A stretch of DNA of 64,000 bases from Nymphalis io. Its lineage: Eukaryota > Arthropoda > Insecta > Lepidoptera > Nymphalidae. Below the pieces are notes generated by a model that was not told the origin of the DNA, did no database searches, and was given only the letters and a program-made list of their open reading frames with translations. Location: positions 1,059,001-1,123,000 of the forward strand of contig NC_065892.1 of assembly GCF_905147045.1 (NCBI RefSeq). The letters run 5' to 3'. This document shows, piece after piece, positions 1 to 12,364 of this stretch; position 1 is the first letter of the stretch; each line of letters starts with the position of its first letter. The translations under genes were made by a program, and so were the position numbers.

Positions 1-3000
1 TTATTTAATACGTAAAAATAAATCATTTTTTATAATACACTAACAAATCCGTTGACCTGCCTTTATATATTTACTAAGCTAGCTGCTTCGTTCGGGTTAA
101 ATTTATATAAAGGAACCCTTTTGATTTTTAATTTAGTTGAAAGCTTATGATCTAAATTTCAAATATGATAAATTTATTTTAGATAGGATTTGCGAAAAAC
201 AAAAATCTTTGTGAGCGTCTAGGTCGCGAAAGGATTAAATATGCTACAATTCGCAGGTATTTCGCTCGCAAATATGTGGTATCATAGCGATCGGTTAGAC
301 AGTTTAGGACTTGCAACGCCATCTATTGACGATCTAGAGCAAAGGGAATACGGTGTAAAAGTACTTTTATAATTTTGTTCGTTTCGAATGTTTTGTTTTA
401 CATCGATGTCTATTGTGTGAATATATTTAATTATTCATGTTTTTTATTTATCATGTCTATAAACTTTAACTTATGTGTATTTTATAGCTTATGTGGTTGA
501 ATAAATAAATTCATTTCAAGACCAATTATTAATCTGAACAATATTATTAATTAATATAAATAAAAAAAAAAAATTCAAAGAATAATTCCAGAAGAGAATT
601 TTCATCTAAACAAGTGATAATGATGAAACATTACAGAGATAAAGTTAACCGCTATTTATAAGATGACATAAAATACACCGACAAACGACAAGCTCTTAAT
701 TCCCGGTTCGCGTGTACCTTGCGGTTGTACAACGGGATTTACAAGTTTTACTACTGGACCGAATACTGGTTTCGGTTAAGGTTAGCTACGGCTTATCAAA
801 CTTTACCCTGGACATTGTTTTTATTAAATTTTCTTTTGATCTTCGCCGCTTAAAGATGTTCAGTGAAATACTATTGGAATAGAACTGATTTAGCATGGGA
901 TCTATTTTTATAAAGTAAATATTTAACGAGCGATACTCCCGAGCTTTGGCGGTGAAATATATTGAAATATTGTAGAGGAACAACTCATTACAATATTATT
1001 TTCATATCACTAAATTTGTTTAAGTAAGGTGGCATACCTGAACATGAAAACTGTTAGGAGACAAGCTTTTTCTGATTTCATCAACAAACAAAATCATAGC
1101 ATAAGCTAATATATACAATGTATATTGGTAGTTTCTGAAAGTTTTATGAACATACATACAGACAGATATGGGGGACGCGTCTTTAATATATAACATATAT
1201 ATAAATATAGATTACGCGTGAACAAAAGCCCGCGTTGTTTAATTTGAAACAGTCGACGCGGAACAATCTCCTAAGCAAAACAGACGCGAAAGCGGCATTA
1301 TGTGAGGAGTGACAAAACTTGAGTCTGCTACTAATTAGCAATACAAACATGAATCAGGGGCTATTAGTTGTAATTGAATTGTCGCTGGCGACGAAGTTGG
1401 CACCGCGGTAAATTTAAATATCACGGCTTTTAGGACGCGGTTTTATTACTGCCTCCGCTTACGAAGCAAGTCTCTCGAGCGAAAATTCATTAAATCATTT
1501 TAATTTTTTTTAATTTTCAATCGCCGTCTGAATTATATTTAATGTATGTACAATATTTGTATTAAAAACCTATATTGATTCTAAATGTGGCCATTGTTTT
1601 CGAATCGGCTAATAAATATTCAACGAAAACAAATGATGGGATATTACCGCAGCGGCTTCGACCGACTGAGCGCCCTCGAGGCCGCAACGAGACGACAATT
1701 TTTCATTGAAATTTTATAAAACACTTCTCTTGCTCCGAGAAAATTATCTCCCCCATTGACTAAAATTTTTCACGGCAAGTTAGACATCAATCCATTACAT
1801 TTTTTTCCATTTTTATCTTGAAACCGTCACGGGAAAGTAGAATTGTGTTAATTGCAGGGTTGGACACTTTTATAGGTACTCTGAGTACAAAGTAAAAGTA
1901 ATATCCACTTACAAAAGTCTAGATAGCCCGCGTTAAGTTGTTGTAAAAAGGGCTGTTTATTTCTTGCTTGAAATGCCACAAGAATTATACACTTTAGGAG
2001 TTGACACATTTTAAAATAGTAAACTATATCAAGCAACAGAACCGAACATCTTATTTTTATTATTTTTGTAATAAATGTAAATGCAATTAAAAGTATATCA
2101 AATTACGAAATTGTGGTATGAAATATGGAGCCGATACTATCAGAGTATTTCTTTATTTACACTTTTTTATTACAAAGGAGAAAATTAATACTATTATTTA
2201 TATTTAAGATAGTTTTTCAAGTATTTTTATTAACCTCGTTCCAATATATGAGGTTTACTCAATTCTATGAAAATTTTTGGTTCTTTATTATTTATTTAAT
2301 GGTTCTAATAGAATAATTGAATATTAATTAAATTTTATCTTTCATTTTGATCGAACGATTAATGAATGAATTTAATTAAGTTTCTGGTGGTGAACCAAGA
2401 ACACGAGTTAAAATAACTTTACTCAAAACCAATAAAATAGCGAAAAACTTAGCGAATATCGGGTGTTTAACATATCAATTAATATAAGCAACGTCATTTG
2501 AAAACGAAAGTAAAAAAACGAATTTAGTAATGGGTTACATAACACTTTTCATCAACCGGCTTTTAAGTGTATTTATTTCAGGCCACGATTATACGATCGT
2601 GTTCAGTATAATATGATTACCATCTAAAAACAAAGGATTAATTTAATTCCAGGTATTACAAAAAAATAAATTAAAAAAAATTGTAACACGTTCATAATAT
2701 TATTTTCGATGTTATAGGGAATTATATTATATATAGATTTGGGTTGTAATAAAGTAAGATTTTCGCAAACAGATCTGGTCAAATTGAAGGAATTTTCTCT
2801 ACGCAAAGACATTAAAAGTTAAATTCGTATTTAAATAATTAATGAATTCAATGAAACACCCTCGAGCTCAGTCAGTAGTCAAGATTTACGTAATGTAATA
2901 TATCAGCGTAATCATACAAAATTATTGACTCACTGACTGCTGCCTCAGGGACGGCTTTAAAGTATAATATTCTCGCATGCGTCTATGGCAGTCTACTAAT

Positions 3001-3476
3001 TACGAAGCATACATACGTCATACGTGTGGAAGGTACGCATTTGCGCCGTCACATATCTGCCGCCTACATCTCGACGCCCTTAATATTCTCGTGTGGGTAA
3101 GCATAAATTAGAACTCGAATTTCATTCCCTTGTTTCAACATTTGAACTTTACTTATGGGTGTCGCAGATGTCAGAAAATCGTGCGGGATACGGCAGGGAA
3201 TTAAGTTTGCCTTAAGATTTCGCACCGAAAGGGTTCAGGTAAGGTACGGCGAGGGTCTATCACTTAAGTTTTCTGTTTCTATTAACTTTATTGTAATATA
3301 ATGTACATTTTCAGTTGTCGCCAGGTGTCGCTACGGACTTGAGTTATTAAGTTATTCGAACTGCTTTATTTTATGTCCTTAGAGAAATTCATTAGGACGT
3401 CTTTGTGTTAAATGTATTAATACTCGAATTATTATTATTTAGAAAAACTTTTGATGATAGGACAGGTGTTACGATT
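1..3476. other. non-coding spacer, no gene seen
   Basis: AT-rich sequence with only short chance open frames, none with a recognisable domain. A stretch near 1120-1200 (GAACATACATACAGACAGA followed by a GGGGGACGCGTC motif) resembles the degenerate tail of a common lepidopteran interspersed repeat. A less AT-rich patch at about 2920-3250 stands out but gives no protein call. Confidence 0.6.
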
Positions 3477-3763
3477 TACTGGTGGTAGAGCTTTGTGTAA
3501 GCTCGTCTGGGTAGGTACTACCCGCTCATCAGATATTCTACCGCAAAACAGCAGTACTTGGTATTGTTATGTTCCGGTTTAAAGGGTGAGTGAGCCAGTG
3601 TAAGGCACAAGGGACATAACATCTTAGTTCCCAAGGTTGGTGGCGCATTCGTGATGTAAGCGATGGTTAACATTTCTTACAATGCCAATGTCTATCGGCG
3701 TTGGTGACCACTTACCATCAGGTAGGCCTATGCTCGTCTGTCTTCCTTTTCAATAAAAAAAAC
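3477..3763 (+). mobile_element. SINE-A (Metulj-like), near full length
   Basis: Begins with the family head (GGTGGTAGAGCTTTGTGTAAG), passes the CTCATCAGATATTCTACCG and TTCCGGTTTAAAGGGTGAG blocks, and ends with CCACTTACCATCAGGT and an A-rich tail, giving plus orientation. The same order of blocks recurs many times in this window on both strands. The name Metulj (a Heliconius SINE family) is from memory; membership of one family is seen directly. Confidence 0.85.
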
Positions 3764-4208
3764 ACTATTCGTTTATTTCTGTTTTTATTTCTACAATAGT
3801 CTTATGGGATTACTTTATTGTTTGAACAATAAATGCATTGTTCTATAGTTTATTGAAAAAGTCAAAAATAGTTCCCTTTTATACCGTCACATTCAAAATC
3901 TGGGGCTTTTTTTTATTTCATGGCATATTTGTTTATAAAAGTTGGATGATATAAAGGCGTCAAAATGTTGCCTGTACCTCACCATAGGCTGGAAGTAATC
4001 TCTTATAGAAATAAGCTTTCCTTTGTAACTCAGTTTTTAAGCGTAATATTTCTTAGAATATGATTAAAATATGAATGATAAAATTGAATAAATAAACACC
4101 TACTGATATTTCTTAGAAAAATAGGTTCAAAGAAATTTAACATGTGGCTCGTACTCAGGCTGAGGCTTAAACCTAAAGTAAATTAATTTGCCAACAAATA
4201 TATCGTAT

Positions 4209-4219
4209 TAATTTTTATC
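4209..4219. repeat. target-site duplication, left copy (RTE insertion)
   Basis: The 11-mer TAATTTTTATC sits immediately beyond the 3' end of the RTE element and recurs exactly at 5999-6009 beyond its 5' end. Both lie in AT-rich DNA, so chance is possible, but the position at both element edges supports a target-primed insertion. Confidence 0.6.
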
Positions 4220-5998
4220 AATCAACAGCCAATCGTTGTCCACTGCTGAACATAGGCCTCTCCCAAGGTGCGCCAAAGCTCCCTGTCCTCCGCCTTCCGC
4301 ATCCAGTTGGTGCCCGCCACCTTCTTAAGGTCGTCGGTCCACCTGGCTGGAGGGCGCCCTACGCTGCGCTTGCCGATTCGCAGTCTCCACTCTAGGACTC
4401 GTCTGCTCCAACGGCCATCGGTCCTACGACATACGTGACCAGCCCACTGCCACTTCAGCCTGCTAATTTTGCAAGCTATGTCGGTGACTCCGGTTCTTTT
4501 CCGGATAATCTCATTTCTGATCTTATCCTTCAAAGATACTCCGAGCATAGCTCGCTCCATAGCACGCTGAGCGACTTTGAATTTGTGGACTAGTCCCGCA
4601 GTTAGTGTCCACGTTTCGGCACCGTATGTCATGGCAGGTAAGACGCATTGGTTGAAGACTTTCGTCTTCAAACATTGCGGTATAGACGACTTGAGGACTT
4701 GACGAAGGTTGCCAAATGCTGCCCATCCCAAGCGAATTCTTCGATCGGCTTCCTTCTCGAAGTTGTTCCTACCGACTTGTATTATCTGTCCTAGGTAGGT
4801 ATATTCACTAACAACTTCGAGAGGTTTCCCCTCGACGTATATCGGTCCCGGCACGACATGCCTATTGAACATGACCTTGGTCTTGTCCAAGTTCATACCG
4901 AGACCGACACACCGGGAAGACTCGCCTAGGCTACGCAGCATTTCGGTGAGTTGTTCCAGCGACTCTGCTATGATGACGATATCGTCGGCAAATCGAAGGT
5001 GTGAGATGTACTCGCCGTTTACATTGACTCCATACCTAGTCCAATCCAGCGTTTTGAAAACGTCTTCCAACGCGTTGGTGAACAGTTTCGGGGATATTAC
5101 ATCCCCCTGTCTCACCCCTCTGCGCAGTTGGATCGCCTTCGTCTTACAGTCCTGGATGTGGACAGTCATTGTAGCGGCGTTGTACAGACATCTCAGTACC
5201 TCGATATATCTCCAATCGATATGACATCTCTGCAATGAGTCGAGCACTGCCCAGGTTTCGATGAAGTCGAAGGCTTTCTCGTAGTCCACAAATGCCATAC
5301 ACAGCGGCTGATTGTACTCTTCGGTCTTCTGCACAATCTGCCGAACAGTATGGATGTGGTCCACGGTGCTGTAGCCTGATCGAAAGCCGGCTTGCTCTGG
5401 GGGCTGGAACTCGTCAAGTCGTCTGGCGAGACGGTTCGTGACGACTCTTGAGAACAGCTTATACACGTGACTCAGGAGGGAGATTGGTCTGTAGTTTTTC
5501 AAGAGGGTTTTATCACCTTTCTTGAAAAACAGTACCACCTCACTCCCGCTCCACGTTTCCGGGGTCTTGCCATGTTGGATGACGGAATTAAAGAGGCTTG
5601 CTAGCTCTTTCAGGACCGGAGTCCCGCCTGCCTTAAGCAACTCTGTTGTGATTCCGTCATCTCCCGGAGCTTTGTTGTTTTTAAGCTGTTCTAGAGCCGC
5701 CCTAATCTCTCCTTGGTCAACGACCGGGAGCTCCTCGGAGTAATGGCGCATAAGAGGGGCGCGCTGGTCATCAATACTGATTCCCACGGGTTTATCCGAT
5801 CTTGAAGAGAACAACTGCCCATAAAACCTCTCTACTTCTCCGATAATCTCAGGCCTAGAGGTAACGACCCCACCATTTTCAGTTTTAAGTTTTGTCAGAC
5901 GCGGCCTCCCAAACTTGCGAGCGAACACTTTCGATCCCCGATTTTGCTCAATCGCAGCCTTGATGGCACGGGTATTGGAGCAAGTTTAGTATTAAATT
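4220..5998 (-). mobile_element. RTE-clade non-LTR retrotransposon, 5'-truncated
   Basis: The element carries the reverse transcriptase and C-terminal part of an RTE-type LINE. Coding similarity starts at about 5985 on the minus strand (in-frame residues before the annotated start read as NTRAIKAAIEQNRG), so the endonuclease half is missing. The 3' end is extremely short: the stop codon is followed at once by a GAT-rich tail, as is usual for RTE elements, and then by flanking DNA. It is bordered by an 11-bp direct repeat. The element is clearly more GC-rich than its flanks. Other RTE 3' ends occur at 25609, 33067, 42766 and 48256. Confidence 0.88.
4222..5928 (-). CDS. RTE-type reverse transcriptase, partial ORF (568 codons)
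   Basis: The protein copies element RNA into DNA at the target site. In order it shows NNKAPGDDGI (about residues 84-93), YRPISLL (146-152), FVDYEKAFD (213-221, catalytic Asp 215), RQGDVISPKLF (273-283), the catalytic box FADD (313-316), and YLG (378-380). A long C-terminal region follows with the RTE-typical KISRLKWQWAGHVCRR and GRPPARW segments (about 487-530). No apurinic endonuclease domain is present, so the ORF is only the C-terminal portion of the roughly 1000-residue family protein. The listed start is an internal GTG codon and not a true initiator; the frame stays open upstream to about 5985. There is no internal stop or frameshift, which suggests a fairly recent insertion, although the copy cannot be autonomous. 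One change from the usual motif is Phe instead of Ser after DYEKAFD. The RT assignment is certain; the RTE clade assignment is strong. Confidence 0.93.
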   Translation of the reverse strand: MFARKFGRPRLTKLKTENGGVVTSRPEIIGEVERFYGQLFSSRSDKPVGISIDDQRAPLMRHYSEELPVVDQGEIRAALEQLKNNKAPGDDGITTELLKAGGTPVLKELASLFNSVIQHGKTPETWSGSEVVLFFKKGDKTLLKNYRPISLLSHVYKLFSRVVTNRLARRLDEFQPPEQAGFRSGYSTVDHIHTVRQIVQKTEEYNQPLCMAFVDYEKAFDFIETWAVLDSLQRCHIDWRYIEVLRCLYNAATMTVHIQDCKTKAIQLRRGVRQGDVISPKLFTNALEDVFKTLDWTRYGVNVNGEYISHLRFADDIVIIAESLEQLTEMLRSLGESSRCVGLGMNLDKTKVMFNRHVVPGPIYVEGKPLEVVSEYTYLGQIIQVGRNNFEKEADRRIRLGWAAFGNLRQVLKSSIPQCLKTKVFNQCVLPAMTYGAETWTLTAGLVHKFKVAQRAMERAMLGVSLKDKIRNEIIRKRTGVTDIACKISRLKWQWAGHVCRRTDGRWSRRVLEWRLRIGKRSVGRPPARWTDDLKKVAGTNWMRKAEDRELWRTLGEAYVQQWTTIGC

Positions 5999-6009
5999 TA
6001 ATTTTTATC
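5999..6009. repeat. target-site duplication, right copy (RTE insertion)
   Basis: Exact second copy of TAATTTTTATC, at the 5' edge of the truncated RTE element. Confidence 0.6.
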
Positions 6010-7329
6010 GGATGAAATTAATGGAAAAATCTATTATATATATAATTTTTCTCTCTTTAAGTTACTCTACCTCAAACAAAGCAACAGCATCAATAAACAT
6101 TTAGATATTGTAAATATGTTTATATAACATTTATTTAATATTAATTTACGTATGATATCATTGTTACACAAGTATACTATTCTAGATGTGCTAAAATAAA
6201 TTGTCATAATTTCAACCAAAGGCGATTCCAATCTACATATTTCTTACGTCCTATTAGTTTATAGAAAAAGTAAATTATAAGCAAGCAATTGTCCTGGGTG
6301 GCTGGGAAGGTTTGGAGTTAATTCCACTATGCTGCTCTAACTCGATGTATACACAATTTGCATTGTCTAATGTTTTCCCAATACGAGATAAATTATTAGT
6401 ACAATAATAGTGGTAGCCGGGTTCAAGCCATTGGGCCATCGGCGCATGCAAATAGAAAATTCGTATAAACCAAAAGCCGATTTCTAATCCGAGTGTACGT
6501 TTCAAAGTTGTTTCTGATGTAGAACAACAGAATATTAGAATTATTTTCAAAGCTCGCTTTTACTTTGAATAACACAAAGAGATTTAATCCGCTAGTGGGC
6601 ATATTACATATCTTTCGTTACCCTTTATACAATACCGATATTAATTAACGGGGTTCCTTGAAGGAGATGTAATTGTTGAAGTGAATTATCTAACGTCAAA
6701 CCGTAATTCGGTGTAATTGTCAGTAATCGTTATCGTTATCGCTTTGGCATTAAAGTTTTCATTTCGACATCTGATAGTGTATGATTAATTAGATTAATTC
6801 AATTTTAGCAACATGTAAAAATGCATATATAATTACAGATTTTATATTTGTGCAGTCAAATGTGAAATTCACATAATTTTTTTTATAAAAAGCTACTTAA
6901 GAACAATACATAATAAATATTAATAATAATAATACACAGACAAACCCATAGACATGTTAACATTTTTTTAAAAATAAAATGTTGTTATTGCTTATGACTT
7001 TTTTTAAATGATTTTTTTTTATTGTCGTTATATAATATACATAGAAATGTTGTTTTCATATTAAAAGCAAATAATAACAGTCATTTTTTAAGGAATTACT
7101 AATATTCCAATTAAACGGAACAACTTGTGCAAGGAGTGGAGACAGCAATTGTCTAAAGGGACATAATCAAACTTGCGAGTTTTACATTGCTAGGCGGCCC
7201 GTAACCCATTACGCTATTGGCACTTAAAGTTACCTAGTCAGTATCACACTCCAGTACCTCAGAGGGCATGCAAAAACATTAGCCCTGCGCGAACGTCGAA
7301 ATTTCGTCAGGAAGACATTATCAACACTA
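6010..7329. other. spacer with one decayed SINE, no gene
   Basis: AT-rich DNA with homopolymer runs. Apart from the SINE-B remnant at 6290-6446 I see nothing coding. Confidence 0.6.
6290..6446 (-). mobile_element. SINE-B, strongly decayed
   Basis: Block order matches minus-strand SINE-B: GAAGGTTTGGAG, then TTCCACTATGCTGCTC, CACGAGATGAATTATAA-like sequence (ACGAGATAAATTATTAG), a GGGTTCAAGCC box-B remnant, and finally TTGGGCCATCGGCG, the complement of the family start GCCGAGATGGCCCAGTGG. The middle is shortened. Confidence 0.7.
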
Positions 7330-7337
7330 CATATAAA

Positions 7338-7608
7338 AAAGTCTTCCTGCCATGTCTGTCTATCTGGTTGAAAGCGATTACCTCAAAACTAATTTTCATA
7401 CAGTTAGTTTACTAATGGGCGAAGTGATTCATAAGAAAGCTTTATGTGTTCATTAAGGTTTTATTACATAACGATGATTGTTGACGATGTTGCAAAAAAT
7501 CATACCTTGGAACTTTACTGGCGCGCGCGGCGTATACTAATATAGTTATATGTATTACGATACAAACGACTTAGGTAGATACGTGCGAAGCCGGGCCGGG
7601 TCGCTTGT
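7338..7608. repeat. lepidopteran interspersed repeat, unclassified
   Basis: Starts with TGTCTGTCTATCTGGTTGAAAGCG, followed by ACCTCAAAACTA and TTTTCATACAG, and ends with GTGCGAAGCCGGGCCGGGTCGCTTGT (shown in parts). This combination is familiar from many moth and butterfly genomes. I cannot name the family or set its strand. Confidence 0.6.
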
Positions 7609-7866
7609 ATCAATAAAAATAACCGTGCGTAAATTCATAACGAACAGTTGAGTAAGAGCTTTTCACATACATTATAAGTAAAGCGGGGTTGAATCAAGAG
7701 GCAGTTTGCATGAGCTTTCGTTTCCTCGACTCAGCTGAGGCTGGATTAAGTCTCTTGTCGCACGCCTTCAGTTTTCATTTCCAACAATCACGTCTCAACT
7801 TTATGAATTGCCCCGTATCTTTTAACTGCACGCATTTTCTATAATAATTTTATAGAACGTTTTATT

Positions 7867-8000
7867 GGGCCGGTTGGCATGTTGGTAGATACTTGCTTTT
7901 CACGCCGAAGGTTGTGGGTTCGATTCCAACCCAAGACAGACATTTGTGTGCATGAACTTGTCTGTCTGTCCTGTGTTTGAGTCTTTCCAGGGAATAATTG
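7867..8000 (+). mobile_element. tRNA-derived SINE fragment (SINE-D)
   Basis: A tRNA-like head starts at 7867 with a box A-like TGGCATGTTGGTAGA and an internal box B GGGTTCGATTCC at 7916-7927. The acceptor arms do not pair, so it is not a working tRNA gene. The following ACATTTGTGTGCATGAACTTGTCTGTCTGTCC matches a body that I recall from lepidopteran SINEs; the rest is truncated or decayed. Confidence 0.7.
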
Positions 8001-8379
8001 GGTTTTTAAACATGTTATTTTTTACATTTTACTATAGGCTCATAATACACATAATTTCGATCTGCCCATAAATCTCACAGATATTTTTACCTGTTTACTA
8101 AAAAGAGATATTTTATAATAATTATAATGTATTTTAATTAAATCTAACTAAAGATGACATTTATTTCCGAATTTTAGGATGAATAATGCCGATTTTTTTT
8201 ACGTATAAATAAAATCTTACATACAAAGTGTTCTTGTACGTGCTATAGTTTTAGCAGCGGTGGTTTTCGACTGCGTTAGTATAAGCTAAGGCTAAAAAAA
8301 CAGTTGTGTTTATTTAGATTTAGCCTATGTTCATCCTCAAGTGGTACTTTCTAATATAACAATCAATAAGTGAATTGTA

Positions 8380-8620
8380 ACAGTAACAGTAACAGCCTCC
8401 TAATGTCCCACTTCTGGGCTAAGGCCTCCTGTCCCTTTTGAGGAGAAGGTTTGGAGCTGATTCCACCACGCTGCTCCAATGCGGGTTGGTAGAATACACA
8501 TGTGGCAGAATTTCATTGAAATTAGACACATGCAGGTTTCCTCACGATTTTTTCCTTCACCGTCAAGCACGAGATGAATTATAAACACAAATTCAGCACA
8601 TGATATAAACACAAATTAAG
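8380..8620 (-). mobile_element. SINE-B, 5' head missing
   Basis: Reads GTAACAGCC, CACTTCTGGGCTAAGGCCTCCT, GGAGAAGGTTTGGAGC, CACCACGCTGCTCCAATGCG, CACATGCAGGTTTCCTCACG, CACGAGATGAATTATAA, all in minus-strand order. The tRNA-like head is absent, as expected for a 5'-truncated retrocopy. Confidence 0.87.
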
Positions 8621-9721
8621 TGTATTGGATAAATGATTTTTATTTCATTTGAAACTATATACTATTATAATGAAAAAGTTTTATATTTATACGATTAATA
8701 GTTTTTTGTGAGTAGCGAAACAAAACGAACTTCCTTATTAGTATAATAGAATTATGATGGGCGTAATCGTTTATTATCTGCATAAAACCCCCAAAATAAC
8801 TGTCCAGCTTAAATAAAGGAGAAAGATAAATATCTCAAGGTAATGCGAAGACGTCTTAGCTAAAACTTGGGGCCAGTCAAGATTTAATCCTGCCATCAAT
8901 AACTATACTCACGAAGGTGGCGTTGAGGGCGATGCCAGACATTATCTGATGTAGTAGCTTCGGATTAATTAACTTAAATGCAACAAGTTCGAGTTTGCTT
9001 TGCTCTCGAAAACGACTGTCCCGTGTTTTATTATGGAAGCTGCTGAATTAAATAAGGAGATAGTAAAGTTCTTCATGATCGTATTAGGTTTCGGGTTCTT
9101 AACGAACTAAATTGCATTCTAACTTCGTTGTAATATGGTCCATAATTATTTACACGAGTCAATTAATATGTAAGGAAAGATATAAATAATTACGACCCGT
9201 GGCTAAGGCTTCTATATTCATCAAACTATAAGGCTGCAATATTCATTAAACTAAATGTGTGGTAGAAAATATATTTACAAAAGCTACGAACCTGCGGCTC
9301 ATGCAATTAATTTTCGTTTGACATATATTAAACCGCGTTCACACGGTTCGAATTTTCACAATCAAGTACCTAAATCGGTCTAAATCGTCAACATTCAACC
9401 CAAATTTAGTAAAAAATAATTTTAATAAGAGATTGCTGTCTATCGAATAATGTTCATTTAATTTAAATGAAACATTTTAAATTGTTTGCTAACCAACATT
9501 TAATGACCAACTACAATCGAATGGAGTGAACACGCTAGTGATTCTGTTTGTCAAATATCGCTTACACTACACATCTTTAAATATCTTTAGCACAGATTAT
9601 GTTAACTCCTATATATTGCATTATATGTAAAGTGTGAGTTGCCTGTAATAATTTTACATAAAGCCTCTTTATTAGACTAATGTTGTTTACGAAAAGTTGC
9701 AGATATTTCTATTGATTTAGA
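8621..9721. other. non-coding spacer
   Basis: AT-rich; no coding signal, RNA gene or clear repeat found. Confidence 0.55.
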
Positions 9722-10014
9722 ATTTTTTTTTTTTAGAATAGGAAGGTGGACGAGCATATGGGCCACCTGATGGTAAGTGGTCACCAAACGCTTAGACATT
9801 GGCATTGTAAGAAATGTCAACCATCGCTTACAACCAATGCGCCACCAACCTTGGGAACTAAGATTTTATGTCCCTTGTGCCTGTAATTACACTGGCTCAC
9901 TCACCCTTTAAACCGGAACACACCAATATCAAGTATTGCTGTTTTGAGGTAGAATATCTGATGAGTGGGTGGTACCTACCCAGACGAGCTTGCACAAAGC
10001 CCTACCACCAGTAA
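9722..10014 (-). mobile_element. SINE-A, full length
   Basis: Starts with a T run (complement of the A tail), then GGCCACCTGATGGTAAGTGG, CGCCACCAACCTTGGGAAC, GGCTCACTCACCCTTTAAACCGG, ATCTGATGAGTGGGTGG, and ends with GCCCTACCACCAGT. One of the best preserved copies and useful as a local reference. Confidence 0.92.
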
Positions 10015-10356
10015 TGATTGAAATATTGTAATGATTTGCTTAATTTATTTTATAGTGTAACTAATTTAAAGTGATATGAAAATTAGCGTTTGTTCATCTT
10101 TCCAGTTCGACGTGAATTTTAAAATTGTGAATGAAATTCAAATGTTTCTCTACTTTAATTTTCGTAGTTAAACTAGCTACTTGTTCTGCAACTAATTAAT
10201 TATAAAGTGTGTTTAAAATATTTTTTTTTCTTTCCTTGAAATAAGCTCCAGTTAATATCGTTTTAAGTTGTAATGTATAACATGAATCTAAAACAGTTGG
10301 TCTATGTTTATTAATTGTTTTAAAATCACTACACTTTGAAACATTTTTATTTATAT

Positions 10357-10566
10357 ATAAGACGGTTTGGCAAATCGGTCACCTGATTGTAAGCGATCAA
10401 CACCGCCTAAAGTTTGAGAACAAAGATGTTATGTCTTTTTTTCCTGTAAATACACTGGCACACTTCCCTTCAAACTGGAATACAACAATACTAAGTAATG
10501 CTGTTTAGCGGCAGAATAAGTGATGATTCGGTTGATACCTACACACACGGGCTTTAACAAAGCAAA
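10357..10566 (-). mobile_element. SINE-A, decayed
   Basis: Same block order as the 9722 copy but with many substitutions and deletions (GGTCACCTGATTGTAAGCG, AACACAACAATACTAAG-like, GGGCTTTAACAAAGC). Clearly an older insertion. Confidence 0.7.
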
Positions 10567-12167
10567 GATAATATCCAATATGTCAATCACACTTTATAGT
10601 CCACTTATTGTATAAAAAGGTTCAATTTTATTATCATAAAAAATACTAAAGTTCTTTATATTATGTTTATCATATCTTATCATAACGAACCATTTAAAAC
10701 ATGAAATACAAAATAGTCGACTACTATTTTTCGATTTCCTTTCCCTAAATGTTTCAGCTTAACGAAAATTGTATCTTAAGTTTATATGTAATAAGATTGC
10801 ATTTTCTTTGATTTGTCTTCATGGACGGAAGCGGCCTAATGACGGCTAGGAGTACAATAGCACGTGGTCCTTGTTATTGGTATCTGACCTGACCGCTACG
10901 AGCGATTTGTCCAAATGAGATCCGGACCTCTGGAGGCTTTGTTATTTTTTTCTTCCAATACTGGTCGTCTCGTGATGTATTGACTTCAATCCGCCCGTTT
11001 GAGGGTTAAGAATACCCCTTTTACAAGTATTTTCTTGCGGTGTTTTTTTTTCTATTATCTCGAGTAAATCTTTGTTTGGTTTCAAGGTTTTTTGATAATG
11101 AAACACAGATAAATTAGATTTTTTGCTGTTATAAAATTACTGAAATATATTTCGGAACGCAACCTGAACATATTCCAATCATGGAAACGCCCCACATCTC
11201 GAGAATCTTTATAGTGTGTTCCAATCCACTGCTAAGCTGCTAGTAGTTGCATAAGTATTTTAAAATTTTATCCGACACGTGCACATCTTCCTAATCTTCT
11301 CAAGATTACTTATAAACACAATAAATCACATTGAAGATCCTTACTTACCCAAGTCCGAAATTGCAATCATCAATTAAGACATTCAATTTTATTACAATTT
11401 ATCCACTAACAAAACCAAAAATAACAAATTAGAGCAATCGAATACGATGAATCATGCAAGCTATGTAAATAATAAATTATATCCGTTTAAATTTATAAGA
11501 ATATTAATTGGTATGTGTTAACTAGGAGTTAGACTATTTAAGCTAAACACCGATGTGTGGCCACGCTTAATCCTTTACATCGTCGATTAATCATACCAGC
11601 TGGCAATGTACACTCGCTGTGGTCGCAACTGTCCTGCGGAGTTTCGAACGTGTACTTTATACGATAATCCTTTATTGGCTAATCGGATGCACGTTGAAAT
11701 ACTGATAAGAGGTTTAACGATACATTGATTAATGATGGAATTTGTTTACCAAGTGTGTCGCAATAAGCGTATGAAAAATTAACGCACGGTTATAATACGT
11801 AATTAATTTATATGAATATTTGTTTTTTATTTATTTTGTATTATCTAACAAAAAAAGCATTCGACTTTGTACATGTATAACAATTTTTTATTATTTGGTT
11901 TGGTTAATCTGACCGACTGACATATAAATGCACAGCACAAACTACGCCATGAAAATTTGCATATGGGTACTTTTTAAACAGTAGTTTAGTTACTATAAGG
12001 AAGGAGTTTTCAAAATTGAACTCCTATAGTGATTATAAATAGGATGATATTTTGTATGAAAACACATCATTTTTAAAGAAAGAGCTATGGAAATGGTATG
12101 TACTGATTCTGAATTATGACGCGAGCGAACCAACGGGTAAAGCGCTAATATTATTATGTAAACAGAA
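10567..12167. other. non-coding spacer
   Basis: Nothing coding. A moderately GC-richer stretch at about 10815-11000 stands out from the AT-rich surroundings and could be a conserved non-coding element, but nothing else supports this. Confidence 0.5.
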
Positions 12168-12364
12168 ATCAGTTTTGTGCAAGTCCGTCTCAGTATGTAT
12201 AACCTACTCACCAGTTATTCTACCGGCAAATAGCAATGATTTGTATTGCTGTGAGTGAGCCAGCGTAATAGCAGCACACGGGACGTGACATATTAGAACC
12301 CTTCGTTTGTGGCGCATTTATTTCATTCGTTCTTATTTTTATTTCTTACAGTGCCCATTTTTTT
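12168..12364 (+). mobile_element. SINE-A, decayed
   Basis: Contains GTTTTGTGCAAGTCCGTCT, CTCACCAGTTATTCTACCGGC, GTGAGTGAGCCAGCGTAAT and a weak remnant of the 3' part. A section between the two halves is missing. Confidence 0.65.

Noticed and set aside
1030..1045. Minus-strand CATGTTCAG|GTATGC
   Set aside because: A branch-like CTAAC is present, but the donor is weak and no downstream donor was found.
4523..5743. Several shorter open frames on both strands inside the RTE element
   Set aside because: They are alternate frames of the GC-rich reverse transcriptase sequence and carry no domain of their own.
7867..7940. tRNA gene
   Set aside because: Box A and B are present but the acceptor arms do not pair and a SINE body follows; it is a tRNA-derived SINE head. 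The same applies to the heads at 17404, 39379, 46371 and 47435.
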